DNA of 64,000 bases, taken from assembly GCA_017409025.1 (NCBI GenBank), contig JAFQTN010000004.1, positions 28,524-92,523 on the forward strand. The letters are read 5' to 3'. Under the pieces are notes generated by a model. The model had not been told where the DNA came from. It searched no databases and saw nothing but the letters and a program-made list of their open reading frames with translations. The position numbers were made by a program, and so were the translations under genes. Source of the stretch: Bacilli bacterium. GTDB taxonomy: Bacteria > Bacillota_I > Bacilli_A > RF39 > UBA660. This document shows positions 8,927 to 17,029 of the stretch, in pieces; the stretch's first letter is position 1, and every line of letters begins with the position of its first letter.

Positions 8927-9571
8927 ATGTATAGAAAAAAGATTGTATTTCTTCTTGTCATAGCTCTAATTTTGACAGGTTGTACTAGGATAGATAGTAA
9001 TATTGATAATATAATTAGTGCTACGATGAATAAGGAAATAAAAGATGTTAATACTGTTTCCACTGGTTATGAATTATATATACCTATTGGAGTAATGCAA
9101 TTAGTGGATAATGAATATAATCAAAAATTTGAAATTAGAGATACACATGTTTATTTATATGTAGATACTATTAGTTATTATTATAAGAATAGTTTAAATT
9201 ATAAAAATATTGATAGTTATAATTATTATTATAAGGAAATTAGTTTAAATAATAAGACAGGCTATGTTGGTGTTAGTAAACTAGATGATGGTAGTTTTTT
9301 TGTTAATATAGTTTATAATTATTCTAAAATAGAATTTTATACTAATGAAGAAAATTTACCATTTATTATATCTAATAGTTTAATAATAATTAATAGTATT
9401 AAGTTTAATGATAATTTAATTAAGATAGAATTAGAAAAAATTACTAGTGATAATAGGGAAGTAAAATATGAATTGGATAAGCCGGATGATTCTAAAAGTA
9501 CATTTAATCAATATTTACAAGAATTTGTAGATGAAGAAGAATCAGAGGTATTATTACCTGATATTGAATAG
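8927..9571 (+). CDS. Putative lipoprotein of unknown function
   Basis: 214 residues with a lipoprotein signal peptide (MYRKKIVFLLVIALILTGC): lipobox LTGC with Cys19 as the lipidated residue. The rest is rich in Tyr/Asn with beta-strand character, and the C-terminus is acidic. I do not recognise the family. An extended -10 promoter (TG-T-TATAAT, ending at 8907) and an AGGTGGAG ribosome site precede it. It leads a run of four envelope-related genes (to 11255). Confidence 0.7.
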   Translation: MYRKKIVFLLVIALILTGCTRIDSNIDNIISATMNKEIKDVNTVSTGYELYIPIGVMQLVDNEYNQKFEIRDTHVYLYVDTISYYYKNSLNYKNIDSYNYYYKEISLNNKTGYVGVSKLDDGSFFVNIVYNYSKIEFYTNEENLPFIISNSLIIINSIKFNDNLIKIELEKITSDNREVKYELDKPDDSKSTFNQYLQEFVDEEESEVLLPDIE

Positions 9572-9588
9572 TTTGAAAGAGGTGCAAT

Positions 9589-10566
9589 ATGAAATTGTTG
9601 GATAAGATAAAAGATTTATTTATGGATGAAATTAGTGAAGAAGATGATTTAGAACTAGAGGAAGAAAATGTAAAAGTTTATGAGGAACCTAAAGATGTAC
9701 TTCCAAAAGTTATGAGAGATAATATTAAAAAAGAAGAAGAAAATATTAAATTTGAAGAGTTAAAACCTAGAAATGAAGAAGTAAAGAAAAAAGAAGAAAT
9801 TGTAGTTCCAGAAAAGAAATTTACTTTTCCAATAGAATTTGAAGAAGATATTATGCCTACTAGAAGTGCTAATAAGAATGTATTAAAAGTAACTCAAGAA
9901 ACTTCTAAAAAAGTGACTGAACTTTATCCTAAAAAAGAAGAAGTTAAAGAAAAACCAAGATTTAAACCAACCCCTGTTATTTCTCCTGTATATGGTATTT
10001 TAGATAAAAATTATACAAAAGAAGAAGTAAGAGAAAAGTCTGAAGATAATATGGATATGAAAAGGCCTTCTAAGAAAGTTGATTTTGAAACTGTTAGAAA
10101 GAAAGCTTTTGGTAATTTAACTGATGAAATAAAAGATAATTTGATGTGTGAAAATTGTGAACTTTATAAAGAAGTAAAAAGAATTAGTGCAGTATCTAGT
10201 GATGATTTACTTTATGATATGTTAGTTTCTGAAGATAAAAAAGAAGAGCCTATAACTATAGAAAAGGCTTATGATAATTATGAAGATTTTGGGGTTTTAT
10301 ATGAACCTAAAAAAGAAGAAATTAAGAATGAAGGAAATACTACTATTATAAATAATAATGTTGAGGTAAATATTGCAGAGAAAATAGAGATTGAAGAAAA
10401 GACAGAAGAAGATAATAGAGTAATAGAAGTTAAAAAAATTGAAGAAGAAAAAGAACCTATAGTAGAAAAATTACCTTCTAGACAAGAGAAGAATAAAGAA
10501 AATAAAGTAGATGAAGATTTTTTTGATTTAATTGATTCAATGTATAAAGAAAGGATAGATGAATAG
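9589..10566 (+). CDS. Highly charged, low-complexity protein with a conserved ISPVYG motif
   Basis: 325 residues, mostly Glu/Lys-rich and probably disordered. A short island of ordinary composition reads FKPTPVISPVYGILDKNYTK (about 124-143); a second candidate segment contains CENCELYK near residue 187. The first looks like a conserved docking motif and is the only part likely to be recognisable in homologues. There is no membrane segment. By position between a lipoprotein and membrane proteins it might be a cytoplasmic adaptor of an envelope or division complex, but this is inference only. The next gene overlaps its stop codon. Confidence 0.6.
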   Translation: MKLLDKIKDLFMDEISEEDDLELEEENVKVYEEPKDVLPKVMRDNIKKEEENIKFEELKPRNEEVKKKEEIVVPEKKFTFPIEFEEDIMPTRSANKNVLKVTQETSKKVTELYPKKEEVKEKPRFKPTPVISPVYGILDKNYTKEEVREKSEDNMDMKRPSKKVDFETVRKKAFGNLTDEIKDNLMCENCELYKEVKRISAVSSDDLLYDMLVSEDKKEEPITIEKAYDNYEDFGVLYEPKKEEIKNEGNTTIINNNVEVNIAEKIEIEEKTEEDNRVIEVKKIEEEKEPIVEKLPSRQEKNKENKVDEDFFDLIDSMYKERIDE

Positions 10567-10849
10567 TATGAATGTAGCAGAAGTTTTACCAATTATTTTA
10601 TATATTCTTGGTTCTATTTTACTAGTTGTTTTAATAGTATTAGGTGTAAAATTAATTATTACGATGAATAAAATTGAAGATGTTGTTGATGATATTAATA
10701 CTAAAGTTAAAACTTTGGATGGATTTTTTTCAGTAATAGATTTTACTACTGATAAATTAGCAATGCTTAGTGATAAAGTGGTTGAAACTGTAGCATCATT
10801 TATAAAGAGATTATTTAAAAGAAAGGAAAGTGAAAAAGAAGATGAGTAA
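10559..10849 (+). CDS. Small single-pass membrane protein, DUF948-like
   Basis: About 96 residues. An N-terminal membrane helix (ILYILGSILLVVLIVLGVKL) is followed by a helical cytoplasmic part (VVDDINTKVKTLDGFFSVID) resembling DUF948/YtxG proteins, which commonly sit next to ytxH, as here. ATG 10559 overlaps the preceding gene; ATG 10568 (MNVAEVLP) is an equally possible start. It ends in a basic/acidic tail and overlaps the next start. Confidence 0.65.
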   Translation: MNSMNVAEVLPIILYILGSILLVVLIVLGVKLIITMNKIEDVVDDINTKVKTLDGFFSVIDFTTDKLAMLSDKVVETVASFIKRLFKRKESEKEDE

Positions 10850-11255
10850 GAAAAAAGGTGGACTTTTAAAATTTGCTGCTGGATTAGGACTTGGGGTAGG
10901 TCTTGGAATGTTATTTGCTCCTAAGAAGGGTGAAGAATTAAGAAAGGATCTTAAAGTTAAATTTGATGAACTTCTTAATAAAGTTAAAGAAATAGATGTT
11001 AAAGAAGTTGCTAAAGAATTTATGGATAAGATTAATAATTTAAAAGATGAGATTGAAGATTTAGATAAAGAAAAAGTTTTAGAAATTGCTAAGAAAAAGG
11101 GAGAGCAACTTAAAGAGAAAGCTGCTGAATTAGTAGAACTTGCTAAAGAAAAAGGAACTCCAGTATTGGAAAAAACTGCAGAAGAAGTAAGAGAAAAAGC
11201 TATACTTGTTACAAAAGAAGTACTTAAGAAATTAGAAAAGAAAGAAGCTAAATAA
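10842..11255 (+). CDS. YtxH-like protein
   Basis: A 137-residue YtxH-domain protein: a Gly-rich N-terminal segment (LLKFAAGLGLGVGLGMLFAP, then KKGEELRKDL) followed by long amphipathic, charged helices. YtxH proteins are general-stress-associated in Bacillus; the mechanism is unknown. ATG 10842 overlaps the previous gene by 8 nt; GTG 10830 would add four residues but sits too close to the ribosome site. An intrinsic terminator begins inside the last codons. Confidence 0.75.
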   Translation: MSKKKGGLLKFAAGLGLGVGLGMLFAPKKGEELRKDLKVKFDELLNKVKEIDVKEVAKEFMDKINNLKDEIEDLDKEKVLEIAKKKGEQLKEKAAELVELAKEKGTPVLEKTAEEVREKAILVTKEVLKKLEKKEAK

Positions 11256-11276
11256 AATAAATAGTTTCTTTTTTCT
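11241..11276 (+). terminator. Intrinsic terminator overlapping the ytxH stop
   Basis: 10-bp stem AAAGAAGCTA / TAGTTTCTTT (one G-U pair) followed by TTTTTC. The 5' arm lies in the last codons. Confidence 0.75.
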
Positions 11277-11304
11277 TGTTTGTAAATTTAATTTGTTATA
11301 TAAT
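11276..11304 (+). promoter_or_regulatory. Promoter of the pilin-like gene
   Basis: TTGTTT at 11276-11281, 17 nt, TATAAT at 11299-11304. Confidence 0.65.
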
Positions 11305-11328
11305 TAAGATAGTTAAGGATGTGAATAT

Positions 11329-11730
11329 ATGAATAATAAAGGATTTACATTGATTGAACTTGTAGCTACGATTGCATTACTTGCGGTTGTATCAATTATT
11401 TCTTTTGTTTCTATTAATGCTGTAATAGAAGAGAGTAAAGTAAGTGATTGTAAAAATTTAGTTTTGAGTATTAAAAGTGCTACAAAAGAATATGTTAGTG
11501 ATAATAGATATAATGATATTTTTAATAGTGTTTATGATAAAGTTAGTATCGATGCAAGTCATTTAATTAATGGAAAGTATTTATCTAGTCCAATAGTTAA
11601 TCCTTTTGATAATGGTAGTAATATTGCTCCTAGTGATATAAAAATAGAAATACAATTAAATAATGATTATTCAGTAAAAGAAGTTACAATAGGGGCTCCT
11701 GATATTCTTAAAGAATGTAAAGGTGAATAA
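11329..11730 (+). CDS. Type IV pilin/pseudopilin-like protein
   Basis: 133 residues with a class III signal: MNNKG then FTLIELVATIALLAVVSI, i.e. the prepilin peptidase site G-F with Glu at +5 and the N-terminal hydrophobic helix. The globular part is short. It may be a minor pilin or ComGC/GspH-type pseudopilin. It is not in a recognisable com or pil operon; it has its own promoter and terminator. A second protein with the same signal is at 60767. Confidence 0.8.
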   Translation: MNNKGFTLIELVATIALLAVVSIISFVSINAVIEESKVSDCKNLVLSIKSATKEYVSDNRYNDIFNSVYDKVSIDASHLINGKYLSSPIVNPFDNGSNIAPSDIKIEIQLNNDYSVKEVTIGAPDILKECKGE

Positions 11731-11752
11731 AATATTTATTAGATATATTAAA

Positions 11753-11776
11753 AAACAAGGATAATTCCTTGTTTAT
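11753..11776 (+). terminator. Terminator after the pilin-like gene
   Basis: 9-bp stem AAACAAGGA / TCCTTGTTT with loop TAAT; the T-run is short, so efficiency is uncertain. Confidence 0.55.
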
Positions 11777-11820
11777 AAAAGTATAATATGTTAAAATTAT
11801 GATAAGTGGGTGATTAATTA

Positions 11821-12027
11821 ATGGAAGAGAGTGAAATTAAGAGGATAATTAAAGAAGTAAGTAGAAGTATGGAAAAGAAAGGATATAGTCCAGTTACTCA
11901 AATAGTTGGTTATTTAATTAGTAATGATATTGGATATATACCTGATTTTGATGATAATAGAAATAAGATGGCTACTTTAGATAGAACAATAATATTAGAA
12001 AAAATGATAAGTGAGTATTTAAAATGA
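11821..12027 (+). CDS. ireB: IreB family regulatory phosphoprotein (DUF965, YrzL)
   Basis: 68 residues with the family core GYSPVTQIVGYLISNDIGYI and PDFDDNRNKM. In Enterococcus, IreB is a substrate of the Ser/Thr kinase IreK and affects cephalosporin resistance. The kinase is not in this window. It overlaps ruvX by 4 nt (ATGA) in the conserved order ireB-ruvX-DUF1292. Confidence 0.93.
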   Translation: MEESEIKRIIKEVSRSMEKKGYSPVTQIVGYLISNDIGYIPDFDDNRNKMATLDRTIILEKMISEYLK

Positions 12028-12446
12028 GATGTTTAGGATTAGATCTTGGTAGTAAGACATTGGGGATAGCTATTAGTGATAGAACTAATTGTATTGCTTC
12101 AGTTTATACAACAATATTTTTTAAAGATGAAGATTATAGTAGTTTGATAAAGCCTTTAAAAGAAATAATTGAAAAAGAAGATATAGATACTTTAGTATTG
12201 GGGTTACCTAAAAATATGGATAATTCTTTAGGTACTAGAGCGATGATAACTTTAGAATTTAAAGAATTATTAGAGAATAGTTTTTCATTACCGGTTATTA
12301 TGGAAGATGAAAGACTTACATCAGTAATTTCTAATAATATTTTGATTAGTGCTAATGTATCTAGAAATAAAAGAAAAAAGAAAGTGGATGGAATGGCAGC
12401 AGAGATAATACTTCAAGGGTATTTAGATAAGTTAAAGAGAGGGTAA
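12024..12446 (+). CDS. ruvX: RuvX/YqgF family RNase H-fold nuclease
   Basis: 140 residues: GLDLGSKTLGIAISD, LVLGLPKNMD and MEDERLTSV mark the RNase H-like fold with acidic active-site residues. The family takes part in pre-16S rRNA 5' processing and has been proposed as a Holliday junction resolvase. It is translationally coupled to ireB by a 4-nt overlap. Confidence 0.94.
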   Translation: MRCLGLDLGSKTLGIAISDRTNCIASVYTTIFFKDEDYSSLIKPLKEIIEKEDIDTLVLGLPKNMDNSLGTRAMITLEFKELLENSFSLPVIMEDERLTSVISNNILISANVSRNKRKKKVDGMAAEIILQGYLDKLKRG

Positions 12447-12451
12447 TTATT

Positions 12452-12730
12452 ATGGATGAGAAGAAAAAATTTACAGTATTAGATGAAAATGGTAATCAAG
12501 TTGTATGTGAACCTTTATTTACTTTTGAATCAGAAGAAACTAAAAAACAATATGTAGTTTATACGGATAATTCTAAGGATGAAGAAGGAAATGTTAGGGT
12601 TTTTGCTTCAATATATAAAATGAATGATAAGGGAGGAGAATTACTTCCTATTAAGACTGATAAAGAATGGAAAGTAATTGAAACTATATTAGAGTCTATT
12701 CAAGAAGAAAGTAAAAAAGACGGAGAATAA
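12452..12730 (+). CDS. DUF1292 protein (YrzB family)
   Basis: 92 residues, acidic, matching DUF1292 (FTVLDENGNQVVCEPLFTFE, KQYVVYTD). It always accompanies ireB and ruvX in Bacilli; the function is unknown. It is in the same operon, with mltG 7 nt downstream. Confidence 0.88.
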   Translation: MDEKKKFTVLDENGNQVVCEPLFTFESEETKKQYVVYTDNSKDEEGNVRVFASIYKMNDKGGELLPIKTDKEWKVIETILESIQEESKKDGE

Positions 12731-12737
12731 TTAGGCT

Positions 12738-13808
12738 ATGAAGAAGTATAAGTGGATAGTAATTATTCTTAGTGTTTTGCTTGCTTTAATATTTTTAGTA
12801 GGATTTTATTATAATTATCAAATATCTTCAGTATCTAGAGATAGTGAGAAGGTAGTAGTAGAAATTAAAGAAGGATCAATATACTCAATCGGGGATACTT
12901 TATATGAGAACAAATTAATTAGAAATAAGTTTATATTTAAATTATATGTTAAGTTAAATGGAGTTAATTCTTTAAAAGCTTCTACATATGAACTTGATAG
13001 AAATATGAAGTTAAGTGAAATAATAGATGTTTTAGAAGAAGGTAATTCTTATAATCCAGATGAAATTAGAATTACTTTTAAAGAAGGACTTAATGTTAGA
13101 AAGATTGCTAAGATTGTTGAAGAAGAAACTAATAATAAATATGATGATTTTATTAAAATAATTACTGATAATGAATATATAGATAGTTTGATTAGTAAAT
13201 ATTGGTTTTTAACTGATGAGATTAAAAATACTAAGATATACTATCCATTAGAAGGTTATTTATTTCCTAATACTTATGCATTTTTAAATAAAGATGTAGC
13301 TGTTAAGGAAATAATTGAGACTATGTTAGATGAAACTGATAAGCAATTAACTAAATATAAAGATAGTATTGATGAGATGAAGTATTCAGTTCATAAAATG
13401 TTAACTTTAGCTTCAATAGTAGAATTAGAAGGAGCTAGTGCAGATGATAGGGCAGCAGTAGCTGGTGTATTTCATAATAGAATAAATGATGGTTGGGTAC
13501 TTGGTAGTGATGTAACAACTTATTATGCTTTAAAGATAGATGATTTTAAAGTATCATTGACTACTCAAAATGGGTTATATAAATGTGATAATGCTTATAA
13601 TACAAGATGTACTTCATATGTTGGTTTACCAGTAGGTCCAATATCTAATCCAGGTGTAGAATCTATCGAGGGCACTATTAATTATAAAGAACATAATTAT
13701 TATTATTTTGTTGCTGATTGTTATGGAAAGACATATTTAAATAAAGATATTACAGGTCATTATAATATAATTAATAAGTTAAAAAATGAAAATAATTGGT
13801 GTGTATAG
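12738..13808 (+). CDS. mltG: Endolytic murein transglycosylase MltG
   Basis: 356 residues. An N-terminal membrane anchor (about 5-25) is followed by LysM-like and YceG catalytic regions; the catalytic Glu lies in SIVELEGASADD, followed by AAVAGVFHNRI and the C-terminal YVGLPVGPISNPG signature. MltG cleaves nascent glycan strands outside the membrane and so terminates peptidoglycan polymerisation. Its presence argues for a cell wall. The terminator overlaps its stop. Confidence 0.96.
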   Translation: MKKYKWIVIILSVLLALIFLVGFYYNYQISSVSRDSEKVVVEIKEGSIYSIGDTLYENKLIRNKFIFKLYVKLNGVNSLKASTYELDRNMKLSEIIDVLEEGNSYNPDEIRITFKEGLNVRKIAKIVEEETNNKYDDFIKIITDNEYIDSLISKYWFLTDEIKNTKIYYPLEGYLFPNTYAFLNKDVAVKEIIETMLDETDKQLTKYKDSIDEMKYSVHKMLTLASIVELEGASADDRAAVAGVFHNRINDGWVLGSDVTTYYALKIDDFKVSLTTQNGLYKCDNAYNTRCTSYVGLPVGPISNPGVESIEGTINYKEHNYYYFVADCYGKTYLNKDITGHYNIINKLKNENNWCV

Positions 13809-13831
13809 AGGTTAGTGTTAACCTCTTTTTC
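13807..13831 (+). terminator. Intrinsic terminator after mltG
   Basis: 8-bp stem AGAGGTTA / TAACCTCT with loop GTGT and a T-run; the 5' arm includes the end of the TAG stop. Confidence 0.85.
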
Positions 13832-13880
13832 TTTTGTTAATGTTATGATATAATTGATTTGAATATTTTGAGGTGATTTT

Positions 13881-14456
13881 ATGTTAGAAGAAATAGAATT
13901 GTATGCTAAAGAAAATAGAGTTCCTATTATGATGAAAGATGGGATAGAATATTTATGTAATTTTATAAAGATGAATAATATTAGAAATATTTTAGAGATA
14001 GGTTCTGCAATAGGATATTCTTCGATTAAGATGGCTTTAGTTAGTGATGATATAAATATTACTACGATTGAGAAAGATGAAAATAGATATAATATAGCAG
14101 TATCTAATATAGATAAATTTAATTTAAGAAATAGAATTAATATAATATTAGGTGATGCATTAGAAACAGAAATAGAGGGTGAATTTGATTTGATATTTAT
14201 TGATGCATCTAAAGGAAATAATATTAACTTTTTTAATAATTATAGTAAGAATTTAAGTTCTTATGGTATAATAATCACCGATAATTTGTTATTTCATGGA
14301 CTTGTTAGAGATGAGAGTTTAATAGAGACTAGAAATCAAAGAGGAATTGTTAGAAAAATTAAACAGTTTGTAGAATTTTTAGATAATAATAATGAATTTG
14401 AAACTGAATATTTAGATATAGGAGATGGAATAGCAATATCTAGGAGGATTAAATGA
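13881..14456 (+). CDS. trmR: tRNA 5-hydroxyuridine methyltransferase, TrmR (YrrM) type
   Basis: A 191-residue SAM-dependent O-methyltransferase of the YrrM/COMT-like family: ILEIGSAIGYSSI (SAM loop), TTIEKDENR, FDLIFIDASKG and IIITDNLLFHG (metal-binding region). In Bacillus, TrmR methylates 5-hydroxyuridine at tRNA position 34 to 5-methoxyuridine. The two U32-family genes that make ho5U follow immediately, supporting the assignment. An extended -10 (TGATATAAT, ending 13854) precedes it; the end overlaps the next start by 4 nt. Confidence 0.88.
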   Translation: MLEEIELYAKENRVPIMMKDGIEYLCNFIKMNNIRNILEIGSAIGYSSIKMALVSDDINITTIEKDENRYNIAVSNIDKFNLRNRINIILGDALETEIEGEFDLIFIDASKGNNINFFNNYSKNLSSYGIIITDNLLFHGLVRDESLIETRNQRGIVRKIKQFVEFLDNNNEFETEYLDIGDGIAISRRIK

Positions 14457-15271
14457 GTAAGTTAATAGTTACGGCAAATTCTTATGAACATATGGATTTA
14501 TTATTAGATAAAGATATATATGGAATTATGTTATATATAGATAGGTTATCTGTTAATTCTTCTTTTTATGTTAATATAGAAGATATTGAAAAGATAGATT
14601 TTAAAGGTAAAAAAATATTTGTCGTTATGAATAAGATTATGCATAATAATGATTTAGATATGGTTAGAGAAGTATTATCTAAATTAAAAGACAAAGAATA
14701 TAAGATATTATTTTATGATATGGGAGTATATAATATAGCTAAAGAATTAAATATAGTAAATAAATTAGTAATATATCAGGATCATTTAAATGCGTCGATT
14801 GCTTCTAATAAATTTTATTATGATTTAGGCATTAAAGGAAGTTATATTACTTCAGATATTACTGGAGAGGAATTACTTGAAATTAATAAGTCTCTAGATA
14901 TGGATATATATTTTTTAGGTTATGGATTTGCTCCAATATTTTATTCTAGAAGATATTTAGTAAAGAATTATTTAAAGTTTATTAATAAAGAAGAATTAGA
15001 TGGTAGTTATACAATTACTAGTGATACAGGTGTAGTTTATCCGATAGATGAAGAAAAATATGGTACTGCAATATATAGTCCTAGACCTATTAATTTAATT
15101 AATTATTTAGATTATCTTGATAGTATTTCTTATATTGTTATGAATAGTAATTTAATAGATGATGATGAATTTAATTTAATGGTAGATAAATTTATTAATA
15201 GAGATAAGATAGATAGCACTTATTTAGGATTCTTTAATGTTAAGACAATATATAAAGTAAAGAATAATTAG
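14453..15271 (+). CDS. trhP1: U32 peptidase-like tRNA hydroxylation protein, TrhP1 (YrrN) type
   Basis: 272 residues, a short U32-family protein (IFVVMNKIMHNNDLD, LVIYQDHLNASIASN, TIYKV end). By size and position between trmR and the larger U32 gene it matches YrrN/TrhP1, the partner in prephenate-dependent 5-hydroxyuridine formation on tRNA. It lacks the cysteine set of the larger partner. ATGA overlap with trmR. Confidence 0.8.
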   Translation: MSKLIVTANSYEHMDLLLDKDIYGIMLYIDRLSVNSSFYVNIEDIEKIDFKGKKIFVVMNKIMHNNDLDMVREVLSKLKDKEYKILFYDMGVYNIAKELNIVNKLVIYQDHLNASIASNKFYYDLGIKGSYITSDITGEELLEINKSLDMDIYFLGYGFAPIFYSRRYLVKNYLKFINKEELDGSYTITSDTGVVYPIDEEKYGTAIYSPRPINLINYLDYLDSISYIVMNSNLIDDDEFNLMVDKFINRDKIDSTYLGFFNVKTIYKVKNN

Positions 15272-15289
15272 TAGAATGGTAGTGGTATT

Positions 15290-16483
15290 ATGAATAAAAT
15301 AGAATTGTTAGCTCCTGCTGGTAGGATGGAAAATTTAAAGATAGCTTTATTATATGGTGCTGATGCTGTATATTTTGGTGGGAGAAATTATAGTTTAAGA
15401 GCAAATGCTAAAAATTTTAGTATAGATGATATAAGAGAAGCTTGTGAATATGCTCATAGTCTTAATAAAAAGGTATATGTTACAGTTAACATTGTATTTC
15501 ATAATGAAGATGTTATCGGACTAGTAGATTATCTTAAGGAATTAGAAGAATGTGGAGTAGATGCGATTATTGTATCTGATCCTTTAGTAATAAATATAGT
15601 ACACGAGAATAAGATTAATATACCAATTCATATATCTACTCAGTATTCTACAGTTAATTATGAAGCAGTTAAATTTTGGAAGAATTTAGGTGTAGAGAGA
15701 GTTGTTTTAGGAAGAGAGACTTCTCGTGAGGAGATAAAAGAAATAATTGATAAGACAGGAGTAGAAATAGAGACTTTTGTTCACGGGGCTATGTGTGCTT
15801 CATATTCTGGTAGATGTGTACTTTCTAATTATTTTACTAATAGAGATGCTAATCGCGGTGGATGTGCTCAAATATGTAGATGGAATTTTGGAATGTCTCA
15901 TGATAGTGAAAAGTTAGAGGCTGATACAGATTTTACTATGTGTTCTAAAGATTTGTGTATGTTAGAAAATATTCCGGATATGATAAATATAGGTATTAGT
16001 AGTTTAAAAGTAGAAGGTAGAATGAGAAGTATTTATTATGTTGCTACGGTTATTAATACTTATAGAAGAGCGATTGATGAATGTTATAATGGTACTTTAA
16101 CTAAGGAAAAGATAGACTATTATTTAAAAGTTTTAGGTAGAGTTGCTAATAGAGATAGTTGTCCACAATTTTATAATAGATTTCCAGAAGTATTTGAACA
16201 ATATTTCTTAGGAAGAGAAGAGATTTCTAATCAAGATTATTTAGGAATTGTTAACAGTTATGATGGAGAATATGTAACATTAACTCAGAAAAATTATTTT
16301 AAATCTGGGGATATAGTTGAGTTTATTTCTCCAGATAGAGCGATAATAGAATACGTAATACCTGATGTATATGATATAGATGGAAACAAGTTAGAATGTG
16401 CTAGACATCCAGAACAAGTAGTACGTTTTAAATTACCATTTAAAGTATATGAATATGATATGATGAGAATTAAAGTAAAATAG
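15290..16483 (+). CDS. trhP2: U32 peptidase-like tRNA 5-hydroxyuridine synthase subunit, TrhP2 (YrrO) type
   Basis: 397 residues with the full U32 signature: ELLAPAGRMENLKIAL, YGADAVYFGG, FVHGAMCASYSGRCVLSNYF, GGCAQICRW and FTMCSKDLCML; the cysteines in the last three could hold an iron-sulfur cluster. SLKVEGRMRSIYYVA is also conserved. Despite the peptidase name, the Bacillus and E. coli relatives hydroxylate U34 of tRNA. The order trmR-trhP1-trhP2-greA is that of Bacillus, but udk, which lies between there, is missing here. Confidence 0.88.
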   Translation: MNKIELLAPAGRMENLKIALLYGADAVYFGGRNYSLRANAKNFSIDDIREACEYAHSLNKKVYVTVNIVFHNEDVIGLVDYLKELEECGVDAIIVSDPLVINIVHENKINIPIHISTQYSTVNYEAVKFWKNLGVERVVLGRETSREEIKEIIDKTGVEIETFVHGAMCASYSGRCVLSNYFTNRDANRGGCAQICRWNFGMSHDSEKLEADTDFTMCSKDLCMLENIPDMINIGISSLKVEGRMRSIYYVATVINTYRRAIDECYNGTLTKEKIDYYLKVLGRVANRDSCPQFYNRFPEVFEQYFLGREEISNQDYLGIVNSYDGEYVTLTQKNYFKSGDIVEFISPDRAIIEYVIPDVYDIDGNKLECARHPEQVVRFKLPFKVYEYDMMRIKVK

Positions 16484-16494
16484 TTAGAAATTGC

Positions 16495-16523
16495 TTGACA
16501 AAAATATAAATAACTAGTAAAAT
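16495..16523 (+). promoter_or_regulatory. Strong promoter of greA-tig
   Basis: TTGACA at 16495-16500, 17 nt, TAAAAT at 16518-16523; greA starts 27 nt downstream. Confidence 0.85.
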
Positions 16524-16549
16524 GTTGAAATGTTAAAAGAGGTGAAAGA

Positions 16550-17020
16550 ATGAGCAATAAAGTATATTTAACAAACGAGGGTTTTTTGGAAATTGAGGAA
16601 GAATTAAACCACTTAAAAGAAGTTAAAAGACCTGAAGTTATCAAAGCTTTGAAGGATGCTAGAGCACTTGGAGATTTATCAGAAAATGCAGATTATGATG
16701 CTGCTAGAAATGAACAAGCACAAATTGAAGGTAGAATATTAGAATTAGAAAAAATACTAGAAACTGCTGAAATTATTGAGAAAAGAGATACTGATAAAGT
16801 AGGACTTGGTGCTACTGTTAAGATAAGATATTTAGATGAAGATGATGATGAAATTGAAGAATACAGAATTGTAGGTTCTAAAGAAGCAGATCCATCTAAT
16901 AATAAAATATCTAATGAATCACCTTTGGCTACTGCTATTATGGGTGCTAAAGCAGGCGATGAAAGAACAGTTGAAAGTCCTCGTGGATCATATAGAGTAG
17001 AAGTAGTAGAAATAATGTAA
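16550..17020 (+). CDS. greA: Transcription elongation factor GreA
   Basis: 156 residues. The N-terminal coiled coil (MSNKVYLTNEGFLEIEEELN) carries the acidic tip DLSENADYDAA, which stimulates RNA cleavage in backtracked RNA polymerase; the FKBP-like C-terminal domain follows (SPLATAIMGAKAGD). It has its own near-consensus promoter and is 9 nt from tig. Confidence 0.97.
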   Translation: MSNKVYLTNEGFLEIEEELNHLKEVKRPEVIKALKDARALGDLSENADYDAARNEQAQIEGRILELEKILETAEIIEKRDTDKVGLGATVKIRYLDEDDDEIEEYRIVGSKEADPSNNKISNESPLATAIMGAKAGDERTVESPRGSYRVEVVEIM

Positions 17021-17029
17021 GGAGTTAAT

